A program made the translations under genes and the position numbers. From NCBI GenBank assembly GCA_027475525.1, contig JAMWFC010000117.1:3768183-3832182 (forward strand): a stretch of DNA of 64,000 bases. The letters run 5' to 3'. The notes under the pieces are model-generated. The model did not search any database and was not told the DNA's origin. It worked only from the letters and a program-made list of their open reading frames with translations. Below are positions 20,352-31,972 of this stretch, in pieces (within the stretch, counting starts at the first letter, position 1; every line of letters starts with the position of its first letter). The DNA is from Macrolepiota albuminosa. Its lineage: Eukaryota; Basidiomycota; Agaricomycetes; Agaricales; Agaricaceae.

Positions 20352-23074
20352 ATAACACAACACCATATTTTTAGCACAACTTCAAAAATTGTTATAAGTT
20401 TTCATTTTATTCTTTAAGTTTACTTTAAACTCATTTTATTACAATTACACTGATAGGCTTCTACTCAGACTGAGCATATTAAGAGATATTATAGGCCAAC
20501 CGACACTTGACGTACTGAAGACTCTAGTGACTAGTTGGGAATATAGAGCAGCCCTAGCTCTGGCATGCTACTACAGGACTTATCTATTTATCCTAACTGC
20601 TAGCTACCAGGCCTTCAGCACACTCCATTCACCTATCCCAAGGATGAAGAAGGCTCAGAACGTATAGTGCTAACACAACGGCAAGAAAGGACTCTAATTA
20701 AACCCTGATCACTTTTAAAAGAAGCCAGCAGCAGACGCTGCCATTTGATGAGGCACTTCAATCAGAAGTCTAAAAAGATCAATGACGGCGGCACTGGATA
20801 TACTTAAATCTGACATCTGGACCTGTCGGAAACTGATACAATGAGTAGCACTGACATTAGTGCTCACGGTGTCTGTTAAGGATTTTCCGACCATACTCTG
20901 GAATAGCCTGGCCAATCAGAGTTATAGTAAAAGTGAGCAGACTTGTACAATTCTAAGTCAATATAGAGTCGCCGCTAGTCACTATGGATTATAACGCCGT
21001 TGGGCACCGTCATCCATGTGCAAAAGGTCGCCGTTGACAGGTTGCCATTAGAGAAAACCACAAGAAGAGGCGCTAGGAGGTAGCGTCACAGATGGACATT
21101 TATCTTGGCAAACATGGTAGTGCATAGTATATAAAATAGCTATTACATGTATATAACAATGAATCGTAATCTCTTGAGCACACAGTTACACTTAGCATTC
21201 AAATCGTGCTAGCTTTCTTTGACTTCATCACTAAGTCGGGCGCTAGCCTCGTCTATCTTGTCTTCATCGTTTATGGTGCCACCTATGGGCACAATACGCT
21301 GTGCTACTTGTCTTTTCTTCAATATCTTTGTTTAAGCTACAACGCTTACTGTCTGCCAGGTAGCCTCCGAAGCACTATAATTTAGTGCATTGTTTTATCA
21401 CCTCTGCTTGAGCACACTGGGACCCTGTCAGGACTTCTTACAACTATGCATGCCAAGCACTGGAGACGGCGTTGTACTGCGTATATGTCCAGCGCACCCA
21501 ACCATAGTTGGCATCATCAACGCCTATGTTACAACACAAAATGATAATGACACATCAATAAATAGTATTATTTTCTTTTTGTAGGTAAGTTAACTTTGAT
21601 GTTTTTTATAATTACAATATGCTATATGTTTTTTTCAAACAGATTTTATTTTGTTTATTTATTTTATTTATTGTATAAAATATAATATATTATATATATT
21701 ATATACCACTCAATATATGTATCATATCATATTATTTATTATTATTATATCTATACTATCTATACATAAATTACTATATAACCATATATAATAATAATAA
21801 TAAAGTAATAAAAAAAATAAAAAATAAAGGGAAGAGTACATATATACAATAAATAAAATTAATATAATAAAAGAAAAAGGAATATATAGTTGGAAACCAG
21901 TGCACATGTATGCTGCTATGATATACTTTATTCTTAATTTTATTTACTTTTTGATTATGCTTGTGAGTTTTTTATTTTTATTCTAGACTCAATTCAAATA
22001 GGTTTTTGAAATCTTAATAATTATGATTTAGCTTGCCCTTGCTACAGACATCTTTCTGATCTTGATTATTTACAATTTATCTTTTGCTGCTCTCTCTATT
22101 GCCATCACTGTTCAGCTATATATTTTAATTTCCTTTATTATTATTTTTATATTGGCTATTTTGTTTTCTACTATAAATCATTTTTATTGACCTCTTCTCT
22201 TCTTTGCAGCTCAACTATATTATCATAGTTTAGACTTATTGACTATGCATATTAACTACTAGCACAGAAATAATAATAACCACAGTAAAAACTGTAAGGA
22301 CGACCTCTAGAGGCTGTGGCTCAGTCACATAGCTGGCAGAGGGAGATCTAAAGTGTATTAGAATATATACTGACAATATCAAGGTAGCTACTCACCTGGC
22401 AGAGGGAGATCCAAAGAGAACAAGTCTAGAGATTCCCTATGCCAGGTTGGACGCTTCTGGGGCCTCTGAAGCATGGGAAACAACTGTACAGTACAACAAA
22501 ACCTTAAAAACTCGAAAATTGCCTATACAAACACTTGTACAAATAAGGGGCAAACTCTGGCAAACTCTGGCTTATATAAGCGGTCTGGAAGCGGTGCTGA
22601 GTGGGCCCACACTTGTCTGAATGGTGGCTAAAGAACCAGAGCATCTCAAGGGCTGAGAGTAGTACTAACAGATAGTGTTGAAAGAATAGAAACAGTAAAA
22701 TGAAATAATGTCAGAAGAAATAAGAGAATGGATGGAAGGAGAGTGAAGAGATAAGGAGTGAGAAAAGGAAGAAATGAGGAGTTTCCTGACAAAAACCTTG
22801 ATAGTCCATCTTCTCAACCACTATTAAATATTATAAGTTACTTATATGAAAAACAAGAGTTTTTAGCAAGACCTCTGATAAGTTGGCTAGCTGCTTTAGA
22901 AGTGTGTGAGGTTTAAGTAAATTTATCTACTTAAAAGCTCTCAGATAGTTAGAGACTTGTCAGCAGTAGTGTTAAGGAATGTTAGTCAGCATGAGTAAAT
23001 AACTAAGTGTAAATAAAAGAGTTTGTTAAGCATTTTTTACTCTTTATTCATGCTCCTTATTGATTCTTTATATA
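20352..23074. other. Gene-poor AT-rich stretch, possible retroelement debris
   Basis: No convincing gene. 20460-21580 has mixed base composition and looks like old transposon sequence. 21600-22250 is very AT-rich. 22290-22660 is more GC-rich, has a TATA-like TTATATAAG at about 22572 and a doubled GGCAAACTCT, and could be an old LTR, but no partner or target duplication is visible. Confidence 0.4.
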
Positions 23075-23296
23075 CACTGGCTCAAAAAACTGCTCCAATA
23101 TTTGGCCTTTTTGAAAAAATTCATATGGTGTGCAACAATTATATAAGCAAAAAAAAAATCAACAAAAATCACATGATATACAGGTGCATTCCTGGCTTTA
23201 TAATAATGTATAAATCATGTGATTTGAACAAAAACTTGCTAATAAACAAATCAAACAAACAACAAAATATTTAATAATTAGGGCAGTTTTTTTTTT
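23075..23296. mobile_element. Solo terminal repeat of a Tc1-like element
   Basis: Starts after TA with cactggctcaaaaaactg, matching the Tc1-like ends elsewhere in the window, and ends with an inner copy of the inverted motif (gggcagttttttt). Its size equals one terminal repeat of those elements, without any transposase. It may be a MITE built from one terminal repeat. Confidence 0.6.
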
Positions 23297-23493
23297 ACTT
23301 CAATTTTCCTATTTTCTCATCATTTTCCAGCAATAAAAGATGGGAATACCTTGTGCTGTATTTATCTATGAAAAAATCAACATAGTTGTTCTCTGCTTAT
23401 CTCTCTAAGTTTGCTCTTAGTGTTTGTCTTAAACTTGAAATCAAGCAAAATTTGACAATAAAATTTATCTTGTGTCATTCATTGCTTTCTATT

Positions 23494-23765
23494 CACTTCA
23501 GGGCATGGCAGAGATTTCTGGAGAAACATCCATTAGAAACAAGTCATGTGACTTCCAACAAGTGTTTCTTCAGAAAAACTAAAAGTATAAATTGGGAAAT
23601 AGTAAAAAAAATACTTATTGTCAACCACACAAAAAACACAATAAGTGTTTTTTTTTACTATTTCTCAATTTAAACTTTTAGTTTTTCCAGAGAAACACTT
23701 TTCAGAAGTCACATGACCTGTTTCTAATGGATGTTTCTCCAGAAATCTCTGCCATGCCCCAAAGT
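23494..23765. mobile_element. CACTT-type MITE, copy A
   Basis: Near-perfect foldback of 272 bp with ends CACTTCAGGGCATGGCAGAG. Arms are over 100 bp long and the loop is AT-rich. Flanked by ATT at 23491-23493 and 23766-23768. CACT ends with a 3-bp duplication point to a non-autonomous CACTA/EnSpm-type element. Copy B is at 46273. Confidence 0.85.
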
Positions 23766-24981
23766 GATTGATTAGGTCTCTGACAATAGTAACAAGAACA
23801 ACATCAAAAGCCTCAATCAATAAAAAAAAATAAAAGATGCCCACTCTAACTGTTGTAAAAAGGGGTTTATAATGAGCAAAACTGACAAGAGCAAGCAGTA
23901 AGTTAATGTTGTCAATTTTGTGACAGCATATTGCAGAACAATTGTATTCATATACAAATAACAGTAGTATAATCTGAAGTCAATAATCAAAGATCATTAT
24001 ATATTGTAATAAGTAAAGAATGAAATACAGGAGGTACTCATCTGAAATCAATAATTGAAGATGATTTTGATTTCAGGTGATGGACAATATTGAACTAATC
24101 ATACTTATGAGACATGTGGGGCCTGTTGGAGAGTTATGAATAAGGATAAATAATCTGTTTGAAAAAGATATTGGAAGAGTAAAACATACAAGATTATGAC
24201 AATGATTTGATGATGTTGATGAATTGGTTTTTTGCTGGAGCTTGCAGTCACTGTTCCTTGTCAAATTTGCCATGCAGCACAACAAGTTCAACAAGATGAA
24301 TCAAATCAAAGAAGCTAACTACTGTGGCTCAGTTGATCACCATGCATGCATATTGTAGCAAGTTAGTGGCAAAGCAATAAATAGCATGTCAAGTCAAGTG
24401 GGTCAACAAGTGACAAGCCAGCCAACTAGTGAGCAAGAAAGAAAGCACACAGGAGAGCACAGAGTGGGAAGGCAACAAAAAATAGAAAGAGAGGGAAATT
24501 CAAAACAAGCATCAAAGAAGATATTTTGTCACAGAAAACTTTTCAAGTTGTTGCAATTTGGGCAAACCTGTGACCTGTTTGTGGAGGGGAGTCACCCTAA
24601 CCCGCAACTGTGGAAGTGTTTACAGATTTACAGACCCAGTATGTATTCTAAGTGAATAACAAATTTGAAAGTCCTGCTTTGCTGAACAACACTCCACCGA
24701 CATCAAATTGATAAACTTGTAGACCGGGGTTACGGAGGTTTCGAGAACAGGCTATCACGAATCTTTTCCCACAACTTGAGGAGAAATCAACTTTAATTCC
24801 GATCACACCGACAAATTCCCCCGTGAGAAAAGACAGCAAGTCTATTTATACTTAATGCAACGCACTTGCCGGATTTAGTGTGGCGCTCGCACGTTTAAGC
24901 ACGGTTTGTTTACACAAAGTTTAAGAGAAATAGAGTAGAGTAGCAAAGAGAAGAGAGAAAGAGAAAGAGAACACGAGGTAA
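23766..24981. other. Intergenic, no supported gene
   Basis: AT-rich with short repeats around 24000-24080 (a motif near gaagtcaataat occurs twice). From 24660 the composition rises towards that of the gene at 24982; this is its likely 3' untranslated and terminator region. A frame at 24386-24655 has no recognisable domain and odd composition. Confidence 0.4.
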
Positions 24982-26067
24982 CTAACCAAAATCGGGATCG
25001 TCAGGAAAGTCGGGGTCGTTGGAAGGCGGAGACTCGCTTTTTGTGCCGTTGGTGGCGCCGTTGAGGTGTGGGTCGATAGCGGCGGCTGCGGTAGTCGCGT
25101 TTGTGGGCTCTGTGGCTGTGGCTGTGGCAGCTGAGCTTGAGGGGGTGGAGCCGGATGGGCCGGGGTCGGCGGGGGGGTAAGACCTGAATGGGGTGGGAGC
25201 GACGAGGGATCTGTGGAAGCGGGCTCTGAATTCGCTCGAGGCAGCGTCGGGCGGGGGGAGGGTGGCAGCTACTGCTGCGGCTGCGGCGTATTGCTGCGCT
25301 TGTTGTTGGACCTGCTGCTGTTGTTCTGGGGAGAGGTCGACGGGGTAGGGAGGGGCGAGGTTGGGGGGCGCGAGACCGGCTTTGGCGGCTTGCTCGGCGT
25401 AGTGGGCGCGGCGGGCATGGTCCCAGTGCTCCCATGCGTCTGCGAGGATGGGCTCGAGGGATGCGAGCTCCTCGTTTGTCATGTGGAGGGTACGGAGGAG
25501 GTGCTGCTTGAGGAGGGGCGCGCAGGAAAAGGAGAGGAGGAGGGTGGAGGCAAAGGTCTGGCCGCCGGGGGGCGCGTGGGGGAAGGGAGGCTCGTGGACG
25601 GGGTGGGGGGGCAGGTCATGTGGAAGGACATGGGGGTAGTGGGAGTCGGGGTTGACGCGGTAGTGGATGTCGTCGAGGGGAATGTCGTTGCCGATCTCGC
25701 GCTGTTTGCGCTGCTTGACGAGTGCGCGGTGTTTGCGCTGGCGCTCGCGGGCGGCGGCACGGACCCGGTCGCGGCGTGCGACCTCGTCGGGAGTGAGATC
25801 CGGGGGCGCGGGATACTCGTGGGCGTCGTAGTCGATGTGCTGGGGACTCGGCTGGGGCTGGGGCTGGGGCGGCGGGGGCGGCGGATGGAGATGGTCGTGG
25901 AAGGGCAGGGCGAGGGGCAGGGCCTGTGGGGCGACGGCGTTGTTGCGGTCGCGCTCGCGCTTTCTGCGCTGACGCTCGGCGGCCTTTTCCCGTTTCAGCC
26001 GCTGGGCGTCGGTCTCGTTGTCGCGGGGCCGTTTGCGGCTCGAGCTCGACGGCCCACTTTGTTCCAT
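24982..26067 (-). CDS. Uncharacterised Arg/Lys-rich protein, 361 aa
   Basis: Single-exon frame with high GC content and strong codon bias, unlike the surrounding repeats. Starts MEQSGPSSSS. Residues about 10-45 and 95-125 are two blocks of Arg/Lys/Glu-rich helix (QRRKRERDR, RERQRKHRALVKQRKQ), which look like nuclear-localising or DNA/RNA-binding stretches. Between and after them lie Pro/Gln/His-rich linkers. About 165-235 is an ordered helical part (LLSFSCAPLLKQHLL, EPILADAWEHWDHA), then a Gln/Ala tract and an acidic end DPDFPDDPDFG. No named domain recognised; a nuclear regulatory role is only a guess. It shares a 138-bp divergent promoter with SCD6. Confidence 0.85.
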   Translation of the reverse strand: MEQSGPSSSSRKRPRDNETDAQRLKREKAAERQRRKRERDRNNAVAPQALPLALPFHDHLHPPPPPPQPQPQPSPQHIDYDAHEYPAPPDLTPDEVARRDRVRAAARERQRKHRALVKQRKQREIGNDIPLDDIHYRVNPDSHYPHVLPHDLPPHPVHEPPFPHAPPGGQTFASTLLLSFSCAPLLKQHLLRTLHMTNEELASLEPILADAWEHWDHARRAHYAEQAAKAGLAPPNLAPPYPVDLSPEQQQQVQQQAQQYAAAAAVAATLPPPDAASSEFRARFHRSLVAPTPFRSYPPADPGPSGSTPSSSAATATATEPTNATTAAAAIDPHLNGATNGTKSESPPSNDPDFPDDPDFG

Positions 26068-26205
26068 TCTGTTACGCGTGACGCTGCTGCTGCTGGGGGC
26101 AGGCGTTATGGTCGTGACGGTCCCTGCTCAACCCGTGTGACAACAAACCACAACTGTTTGGCCACCACCCCGCGGCCAAACATCCTTCTGTCCTTTTCTC
26201 TCATT
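26068..26205. promoter_or_regulatory. Shared divergent promoter
   Basis: 138 bp separate the start codons of the Arg/Lys-rich gene (minus) and SCD6 (plus). No clear TATA box. Both upstream untranslated regions and promoters must fit here, so the two genes may be co-regulated. Confidence 0.6.
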
Positions 26206-27521
26206 ATGGCCCAGAGCTTCATTGGGTGCGTGTCTTGTTCTGCCAGTCTGCTCACCGCTTATCCCACACAGCAAACCCATTTCCCTCGTTTCGCACTCTG
26301 ATGTCCGCTACCGCGGCATTCTCGCAGGCATCGACCCCGCCGCATCCACCATCCAGCTCTCCAATGGTCAGTCTTTGTTCTTTTTTTTCTCACTCATTCT
26401 CAATCTGCCCTAGTCTACTCGATGGGAACAGAGTCACGACGGTAAGCGTCTCGTCTTTTGCACGACCGCACTGACCCCCAAGCCAGACCCCCCGCCGAAT
26501 TCATCCCACCCGTCCCAGATCCCTACCAATACATAATCTTTCGCGCATCAGAAGTAAAAGACCTCGCCGTCGACGAGCCTGCTGTTCCTACCCACCGCAG
26601 CGTGCACGACGATCCTGCCGTTCTCGTACGTATTCTCTTCCATCACCACCCCAAACCCGCTGACGTCCCTAGGCCGCACCACCGCCCCAGGCCCACGCCC
26701 CTGCACAACAAGCATACACGCACCCTGTTCCCGCCCAACAGCCGTACCAAGCCTCGCCTGTCCCTGTCCAGCAACCCCAACCCCAACCCCAACCCCAGGC
26801 ACCGCCCCAGCCCCAGCCACAGGCGCCACCCGCACGCCCTCAACAACAACAACAGCAGCAGCCCGCCCGGCGCCCTGCCAACGCGAACGCAAACTCTGTC
26901 CACACCGCCGCAGCATCCCTCGAGACCGTCGAGCGCGCCCTCGGCGACCTGCGCGTGTCCAACACCACCACCCGCGGAAGAGGCCGCGGCACCCGCCCGC
27001 CGCGACACGCCGCCCAAGTCCAACCGCACCCACTCACCGTGCCCACCACCGACTTTGATTTCGCAAGCATGAATGCTAAATTCGACAAGGCTGCTTTGGG
27101 CACACACGATAATGCCGGTGCTGCCGTCACGGATGCCACGACTCAGACGAATGGGACTACTGACGCGTCGGCCGCGGCTACCCCGCCCCCGGGTGCGGGT
27201 GCGTACGACCCGAGCAAGTCGTTCTTCGATTCTCTATCTCCGACGCCGATGCCTCCCTCTGCAGCTGGTGCCTCCGGCGGCGCTGGTGCTGGTACGCCCG
27301 GCGCGCGGGGACGCAGGGGCGGACGTGATGTGAGGAGCAGGAGGGAGGAGGAGAGGGAGAGGAACGTCGCTACTTTTGGAGAGCCTGGTGGTGCGCATGC
27401 GCATGCTCATGTTGGTCCGGGGATGTGGGGTGCACAGGGTGGTGCTGGTGGGTATGCGAGGCGCGGAGGTGCTCGGGGTGGTAGGAGGGGTGGTGTCGTT
27501 GGTGTTGGTGCGAGGGTTTGA
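26206..27521 (+). CDS. SCD6: Scd6/LSM14 family mRNP protein
   Basis: RNA-binding P-body protein that represses translation initiation and aids decapping, acting with eIF4G and Dhh1-type helicases in the known family. Five exons: 26206-26225, 26272-26366, 26414-26441, 26487-26625, 26673-27521; all introns are GT-AG and the frame joins throughout (376 residues). LSm14 domain about 1-92 (FIGKPISLVSHSDVRYRGIL, YIIFRASEVKDL). A Gln/Pro-rich linker follows, then the FDF box near 221 (DFDFASMNAKFDK), FFD box near 272 (YDPSKSFFDSL), TFG box near 324 (RNVATFGEPGG) and a Gly/Arg-rich tail. All family boxes are present and in order. Broken copies lie at 48311 and 52309. Confidence 0.96.
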
Positions 27522-28329
27522 GCGCGGTTGGTTTGGGAAGAGAAGAGTGAAATTGTTGATTCCTTGCTGTTTTTCGTGTTTTTTTTGTTGGAGGCGCGAA
27601 GGCCCAGACTTGGCCGAAATGTTGACGTTGACTTACATGCAAAATGAGTATTTTTGCCATCAGCTCTTACGCTAGCCCCAAGATCGATTTTGCCCAACCT
27701 CACTAGTGCTGCGGTTTTCGATCTCAGTACATTTGGCATGGTTCAGTATCATAGAATGTTCTGCTAACGAATTCTGCTCGAACAAACGACTAGTTGGAGG
27801 GAGAGAGTCAAACAGCTTGTGGTCACGCTAAGGTCACACGTCAAAATACACCCCTCCTGCATGACGTGGAAAAGTTCTATCTCAGTACATTTGGCATGGT
27901 GGATAGCACGAATTTCGTAGCTCGTATATATATAGCTGTGTATACTCCCGACAGTTTGTGGGAATTGTTGCGCTGAATAAGGCTAACCAAGAACCTTCCT
28001 TTTACACTTCTGGATGGAGGGGGGTTCCCACGGAACTTGGTTTCTGGTTCACGTGATTGTCGCGGTTACTTCAGGTCTTTACATTGGTCTTCTGAAAACT
28101 GGTGTTTTAATTTCAAAAAAAATCAGGAAAGGCTCAAGGGTTATTGATACACTGATATAAATGATTAAAAAACCAAAAAAAAAAAAAAAGAAGGTAAATT
28201 CAATTTAGCTTGAGCCACCGCTTAAGTGAGCCGGATGTCATATTTGGTGTGGACAAATCCCAGCCACTGTCGTTGTGACACAGGGTATCGGATATCGGAA
28301 CGTCAGTTTGTGATACAAAAAAAAACCAC
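27522..28329. other. Intergenic region between SCD6 and the membrane gene block
   Basis: Contains the SCD6 3' region, a 20-base direct repeat (tctcagtacatttggcatgg at about 27721 and 27881) and a poly-A run near 28175. No gene seen. Parts recur at 49280-49640. Confidence 0.5.
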
Positions 28330-28510
28330 AGATGGCAAATGTAGCCGCTGCATCTCGTGGAATACATTCTCAGTCTTCTTCTCGGGCTGCTGCTGCTACG
28401 CATTCCTCATTATTACCAATCTCAAGCAACACAATACCTCCACGACGCAGAGAGAATCTGTATGGCTTTTGCATACCTTCCAACCGCGCAGGTGGCGCCG
28501 TTAAACACCT
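28330..28510 (+). pseudogene. Partial first exon of the membrane-protein gene
   Basis: Resembles the start of the genes at 28804 and 50539 (ctgctgctgctacgcattcc block and the segment after it) but ends after about 60 codons with no downstream exons. Leftover of a local duplication. Confidence 0.7.
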
Positions 28511-28803
28511 AAAACATTGTCTATTCTCAACATGCCCACATCGAGCTCTCTATGTGACAGAAGGGGATAGACATATATAAAAATGCAGAAGGACGGAAGG
28601 GGATAACTATCCCTGAGAAATCACTTTGTCTTGGTCTGCATCCATCAGCCCGCCAACAGATGCCCGATGCATCTGGTAGATGGATTTGATGTCAACGCAT
28701 AATTCATTCGGGGCGATAGACACGCCAACAGATGATGAATGACTTAAACCGATATATAAAGGTATACAAAATTTCACTTGCACCCCAGCATGAACGAAAG
28801 CTC

Positions 28804-29810
28804 ATGGAATACGTTCTTGATCTTCTTCTCAGGCTGCTGCTGCTATGCATTCCTCATTATTACCAATCTCAAGCGATACAATACCTCCACGACATGGAGA
28901 CACCCTATAGCAACATGGCTTTTGCATACCTGGCCGCGCAGATGGCGCTGTTAAACACAGACAACAATGCTTATCCTCAGCCTGCCCACACCGAGCTTTT
29001 GTGGCTTTCCCGCTTTTGGAATGCCGCATGGTCCATGTTGACCGAGAGGTTTACTGGACTCACCATATGGTCCTACCACAAGGAGGTCAAGGCAAGCTGG
29101 ACTGCTTACGTCGAGAATTGTTGCAAAATATGGACCGTGATTGCCTCCTCGACCGGTGCTATCCTCTTGTAGGTAGTTCACTAGTCCATCGAGGTTTGAC
29201 TGACAAGACTTTCCTTACATAGAGTGAGTCCGACATTACTGTCGATGCCAGGAATGAGTGGCGACCCCCTCGTCAGAGGGTTTGTGTACCTCTTTCTTTT
29301 TCGTCTTGCAGCTGCGCTCGTGTCGGCCACAATGTTGAATTATTACTTCCATAAGGACAACTTCAGGAGCAAGGAATTCGCTATGCTTTGGTACAAGGTA
29401 CTTTCAAATATATTTCTCTTCCTCTACCATACTTGTTGAAAATCCTCTGTTGTTGGTAGCGGGTCGAACAATGCCGCCCATCTCGCATGTATATGCCTTG
29501 GACTATCCTTGCACTGCCAGTCATTTCATTCTGTTGGTAAGCGGATAGATTATTCTCAAGGAATTGTCCACTCACTCACAAACGCTATTTCAGGGGATTC
29601 ATTTTTCTGGCTCTCGCCCTCTTCTCATCTGTCTGGCGAACTGGACTTGCTTCAACACCTGTGCCAATGGAAGACATAAATCCGCTCATAATTCGCCTCA
29701 TTATCTCTTTGACATTGGTGGCAGACCTGGTGTGGATTGCTTGGCTGATCTACACACTGAAGAATTTGAATCAGAGCAGTCAGATAGAGCCTGTTATGCA
29801 AGAAGTCTGA
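28804..29810 (+). CDS. Multi-pass membrane protein, unknown family (paralogue A)
   Basis: Four exons join in frame: 28804-29168, 29223-29397, 29460-29536, 29594-29810, giving about 277 residues. Introns are 54-62 bp with GT-AG borders. The protein starts MEYVLDLLLR. A charged region about 40-100 contains several Trp residues (WLSRFWNAAW, WSYHKEVKASW). Hydrophobic segments fall at about 108-122 (IWTVIASSTGAILL), 137-158, 190-222 (PWTILALPVISFCWGFIFLA) and 240-265, so about four or five membrane spans. The frame is open 72 bases further upstream to 28732; I chose 28804 because similarity with paralogue B starts there. Function unknown. Exon structure kept in the copy at 50539 supports a real gene. 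Confidence 0.8.
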
Positions 29811-30285
29811 CCTCTACGTCCTTGTTCATATGTACTACTGGTACCACTCCGCGTTTGCGTCTTCGTATCACGAATCATCGATATCGCCTGTTTTCTTTTC
29901 TAATTGCGTTCCTTTCACATGTTTTGCTCTCGTCACAAACAGCCCAACTATGCCGATGATGAAAATCCTTTTGTGTTAAGTCTTGTCTCCGAAGCAAGAC
30001 ATTTCTACAATTCCTTCAGCATCGCGTTGATCATAGTTGGATTGGTCGGATAAAATGGATACTGATAGTATGTAGATTTTCAATGTCCCTAACCCTGGAA
30101 TTTGGTTAGAGCCTTTGAATCAGAAGATAAGATATGGACTACTTGATAACTCATGATCCAGCTCTTGAATCCGTCCCTTCTCTTTACTTTCTACCATGCT
30201 CTTCGGACTTGAGGCCTAGTCCTTGGTAGATTCAATAGATCACATCAAGCGTGGCTGGCCAAAAGTTCTGGAAGGTGATATTACA
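29811..30285. other. 3' flank of membrane gene A
   Basis: No gene seen. The region aligns with 51550-52020 downstream of paralogue B, so the segmental duplication includes it. Confidence 0.6.
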
Positions 30286-30589
30286 TGTTAGAATGCCGAA
30301 TCAAACAAAGCACCATCAACTACGACGTCACCCATTGCTATCACACATATCACACTAATGGCCACTCATCAGTGGCCATTCACGCCACACGCTTCACTCT
30401 TCATGGACAATGATACCTTTGTTATCGCGGACATATATATACAGACCATACATGAAAGCAACCCTCAGTCACTTGTACGAGACTGAGGGTGCGTAAATCA
30501 CGATACTCATCTATCCTTCCGCATACTAATAAATACCTTAGAATAAACTTACCGTTGTTCTTAGGTACTAAGGGAATAAGATTCTAACA
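30286..30589. mobile_element. Solo LTR, 304 bp
   Basis: Begins TGTTAGAA and ends TTCTAACA (8-bp inverted ends), flanked by TTACA at 30281-30285 and 30590-30594. The paralogous site near 52014-52021 is empty. It has a TATA-like acatatatataca at about 30431 and, about 30 bases on, a perfect 10-bp hairpin accctcagtc/gactgagggt (30461-30470, 30481-30490). The internal part was lost by LTR-LTR recombination. Confidence 0.92.
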
Positions 30590-30743
30590 TTACAGGAATG
30601 AGAATATGGAAGAGTAAGACCTGAGTTGATTAATGTGGTAAGGGAACGATCGAGGAGTGGGAACGTAGCGTGCACATGGGCCTTGGAAAACACCGACCGG
30701 CCCGGCAACAGGATGAAGTAATTTATTGCACGTAGCGGCGCAC

Positions 30744-30897
30744 GTGTGCGCCGGTCCCCGACTCCTACATGTTTATTTTTCTTTTATTACTTTTTATTAC
30801 TTGTATACTTGTATTTTATTGTGTGCGCCGGTCCCCGACTCCTACATGTTTATTTTTCTTTTATTACTTTTTATTACTTGTATACTTGTATTTTATT
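30744..30897. repeat. 77-bp tandem duplication
   Basis: Units 30744-30820 and 30821-30897 are identical. The region around it is AT-rich and non-coding; frames across it are by-products of the duplication. Confidence 0.95.
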
Positions 30898-31238
30898 AAT
30901 TTTATTTATGTATGTACTCTTCTCTTCGCTCTTTATTTTCTTTATTACTTCATTATTATTATATATGGTTGTACAGTAATTTATGCATGTATAGATATGA
31001 TAATGATAAATGATACAGTGGCTCAAAAAACTGTCCCAATGTTTCATACTTTTTGAAAGATGACATTGGCATGAAGGATGGGAAGTACGTAAAATTCTGA
31101 TTAAATCATGTAAAATACTATGACATCGTAGCTACAGAATGAATTAGGTTTATGTAATCAAGATCAAAACTGATGGAGCAATAGCCATTTTAAAATATTC
31201 ACTCATTGGGACAGTTTTTTGAGCATCTCTAATTTTAG

Positions 31239-31392
31239 TATCTAGTACTTTGTATGTCCTCCATTTGCCTTGATAACTGCTTGAATCCTTCTAGGCATGC
31301 TTTTTATTAGTCTTTTATCTAGTACTTTGTATGTCCTCCATTTGCCTTGATAACTGCTTGAATCCTTCTAGGCATGCTTTTTATTAGTCTTT
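31239..31392. repeat. 77-bp tandem duplication in Tc1-B
   Basis: Units 31239-31315 and 31316-31392 are identical. The corresponding part of the element at 56320 (after 56645) is single. Confidence 0.95.
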
Positions 31393-31918
31393 GTCATACC
31401 TCTGGTGGTATTTCATCCCACTCCTTTGCAACCCTCTCCTATAATTCATGCACACCATAAGGAGGTGTTTCATATTGCCTAAGTTGCTCTTTGAGGTACT
31501 CCCAGAGATGTTCAATAGGGTTGAGATCAGGGGATTGGGCTGGCCACCAAAGGACATTAAAGTTGTTGTCCTCAAACCACTTGTCAGCCCTCTTGGAGTT
31601 GTGTTTGGAGTCATTGTCCTGTTGAAAGTAGTGGGCACCCTCCTCCATCTCCAACTTCTCAAAGTTCTCCTTTGCTCCATCATCTAAAATTTCACAGTAC
31701 TGCTCTGCATTCATGATCCCCACCACCTCTACAAGCTTTTCTACCCCATTCCAACTCATACAGCCCCATACCATGAGATTATTCCCCCCTCCATGCTTCA
31801 CAGTAGGTGTAGTTGTTCGGTCTGAAATGTCTTCTCCTTATAGCTTCCACACATACTGCTTCCCATCTGACCCAATCCTGTTAATCTTTGTCTCATCTGT
31901 CCACAACACCATTTTCCA
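31393..31918 (-). pseudogene. Tc1-like transposase, C-terminal part
   Basis: The best preserved transposase piece in the window. On the minus strand it contains HGGGNNLMVWGC, the second-Asp block FQQDNDSKHN, and NPIEHLWEYLKEQL with the third acidic residue. Asp-to-Glu spacing fits DD34E Tc1 enzymes. The N-terminal DNA-binding domain and the first catalytic Asp lie beyond the truncation at 31918, so it cannot be active. Confidence 0.85.
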
Positions 31919-31972
31919 GCGTGCTCTTTCTCATGAGCATTGTTGTAAGGAAGACACCATCTTGTTGTGTGA

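Larger units (their letters stand above)
31016..31918 (-). mobile_element. Tc1-like transposon, truncated (Tc1-B)
   Basis: Starts after TA (31014-31015) with the same terminal repeat as the elements at 1490 and 56320. It is cut off at 31918 inside the transposase (its last match is ttttccag), where repeat copy 2 begins. The transposase N-terminus and the second terminal repeat are missing. Confidence 0.85.

Noticed and set aside
21600..22250. Extremely AT-rich tract as a possible centromere or origin
   Set aside because: Composition alone is not evidence, and similar AT-rich tracts occur in decayed repeats nearby.
25213..26301. Long plus-strand frame of 362 codons, Gly/Val-rich
   Set aside because: It is the reverse shadow of the GC-rich Arg/Lys-rich gene and SCD6 exon 1; composition and lack of any domain fit an antisense by-product.
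26548..27107. Minus-strand frames of 150-160 codons
   Set aside because: Antisense of SCD6 exons 4-5, whose domains are certain.
30746..31056. Hydrophobic frames rich in Phe and Tyr
   Set aside because: They arise from AT-rich DNA repeated by the 77-bp duplication; not protein-like.
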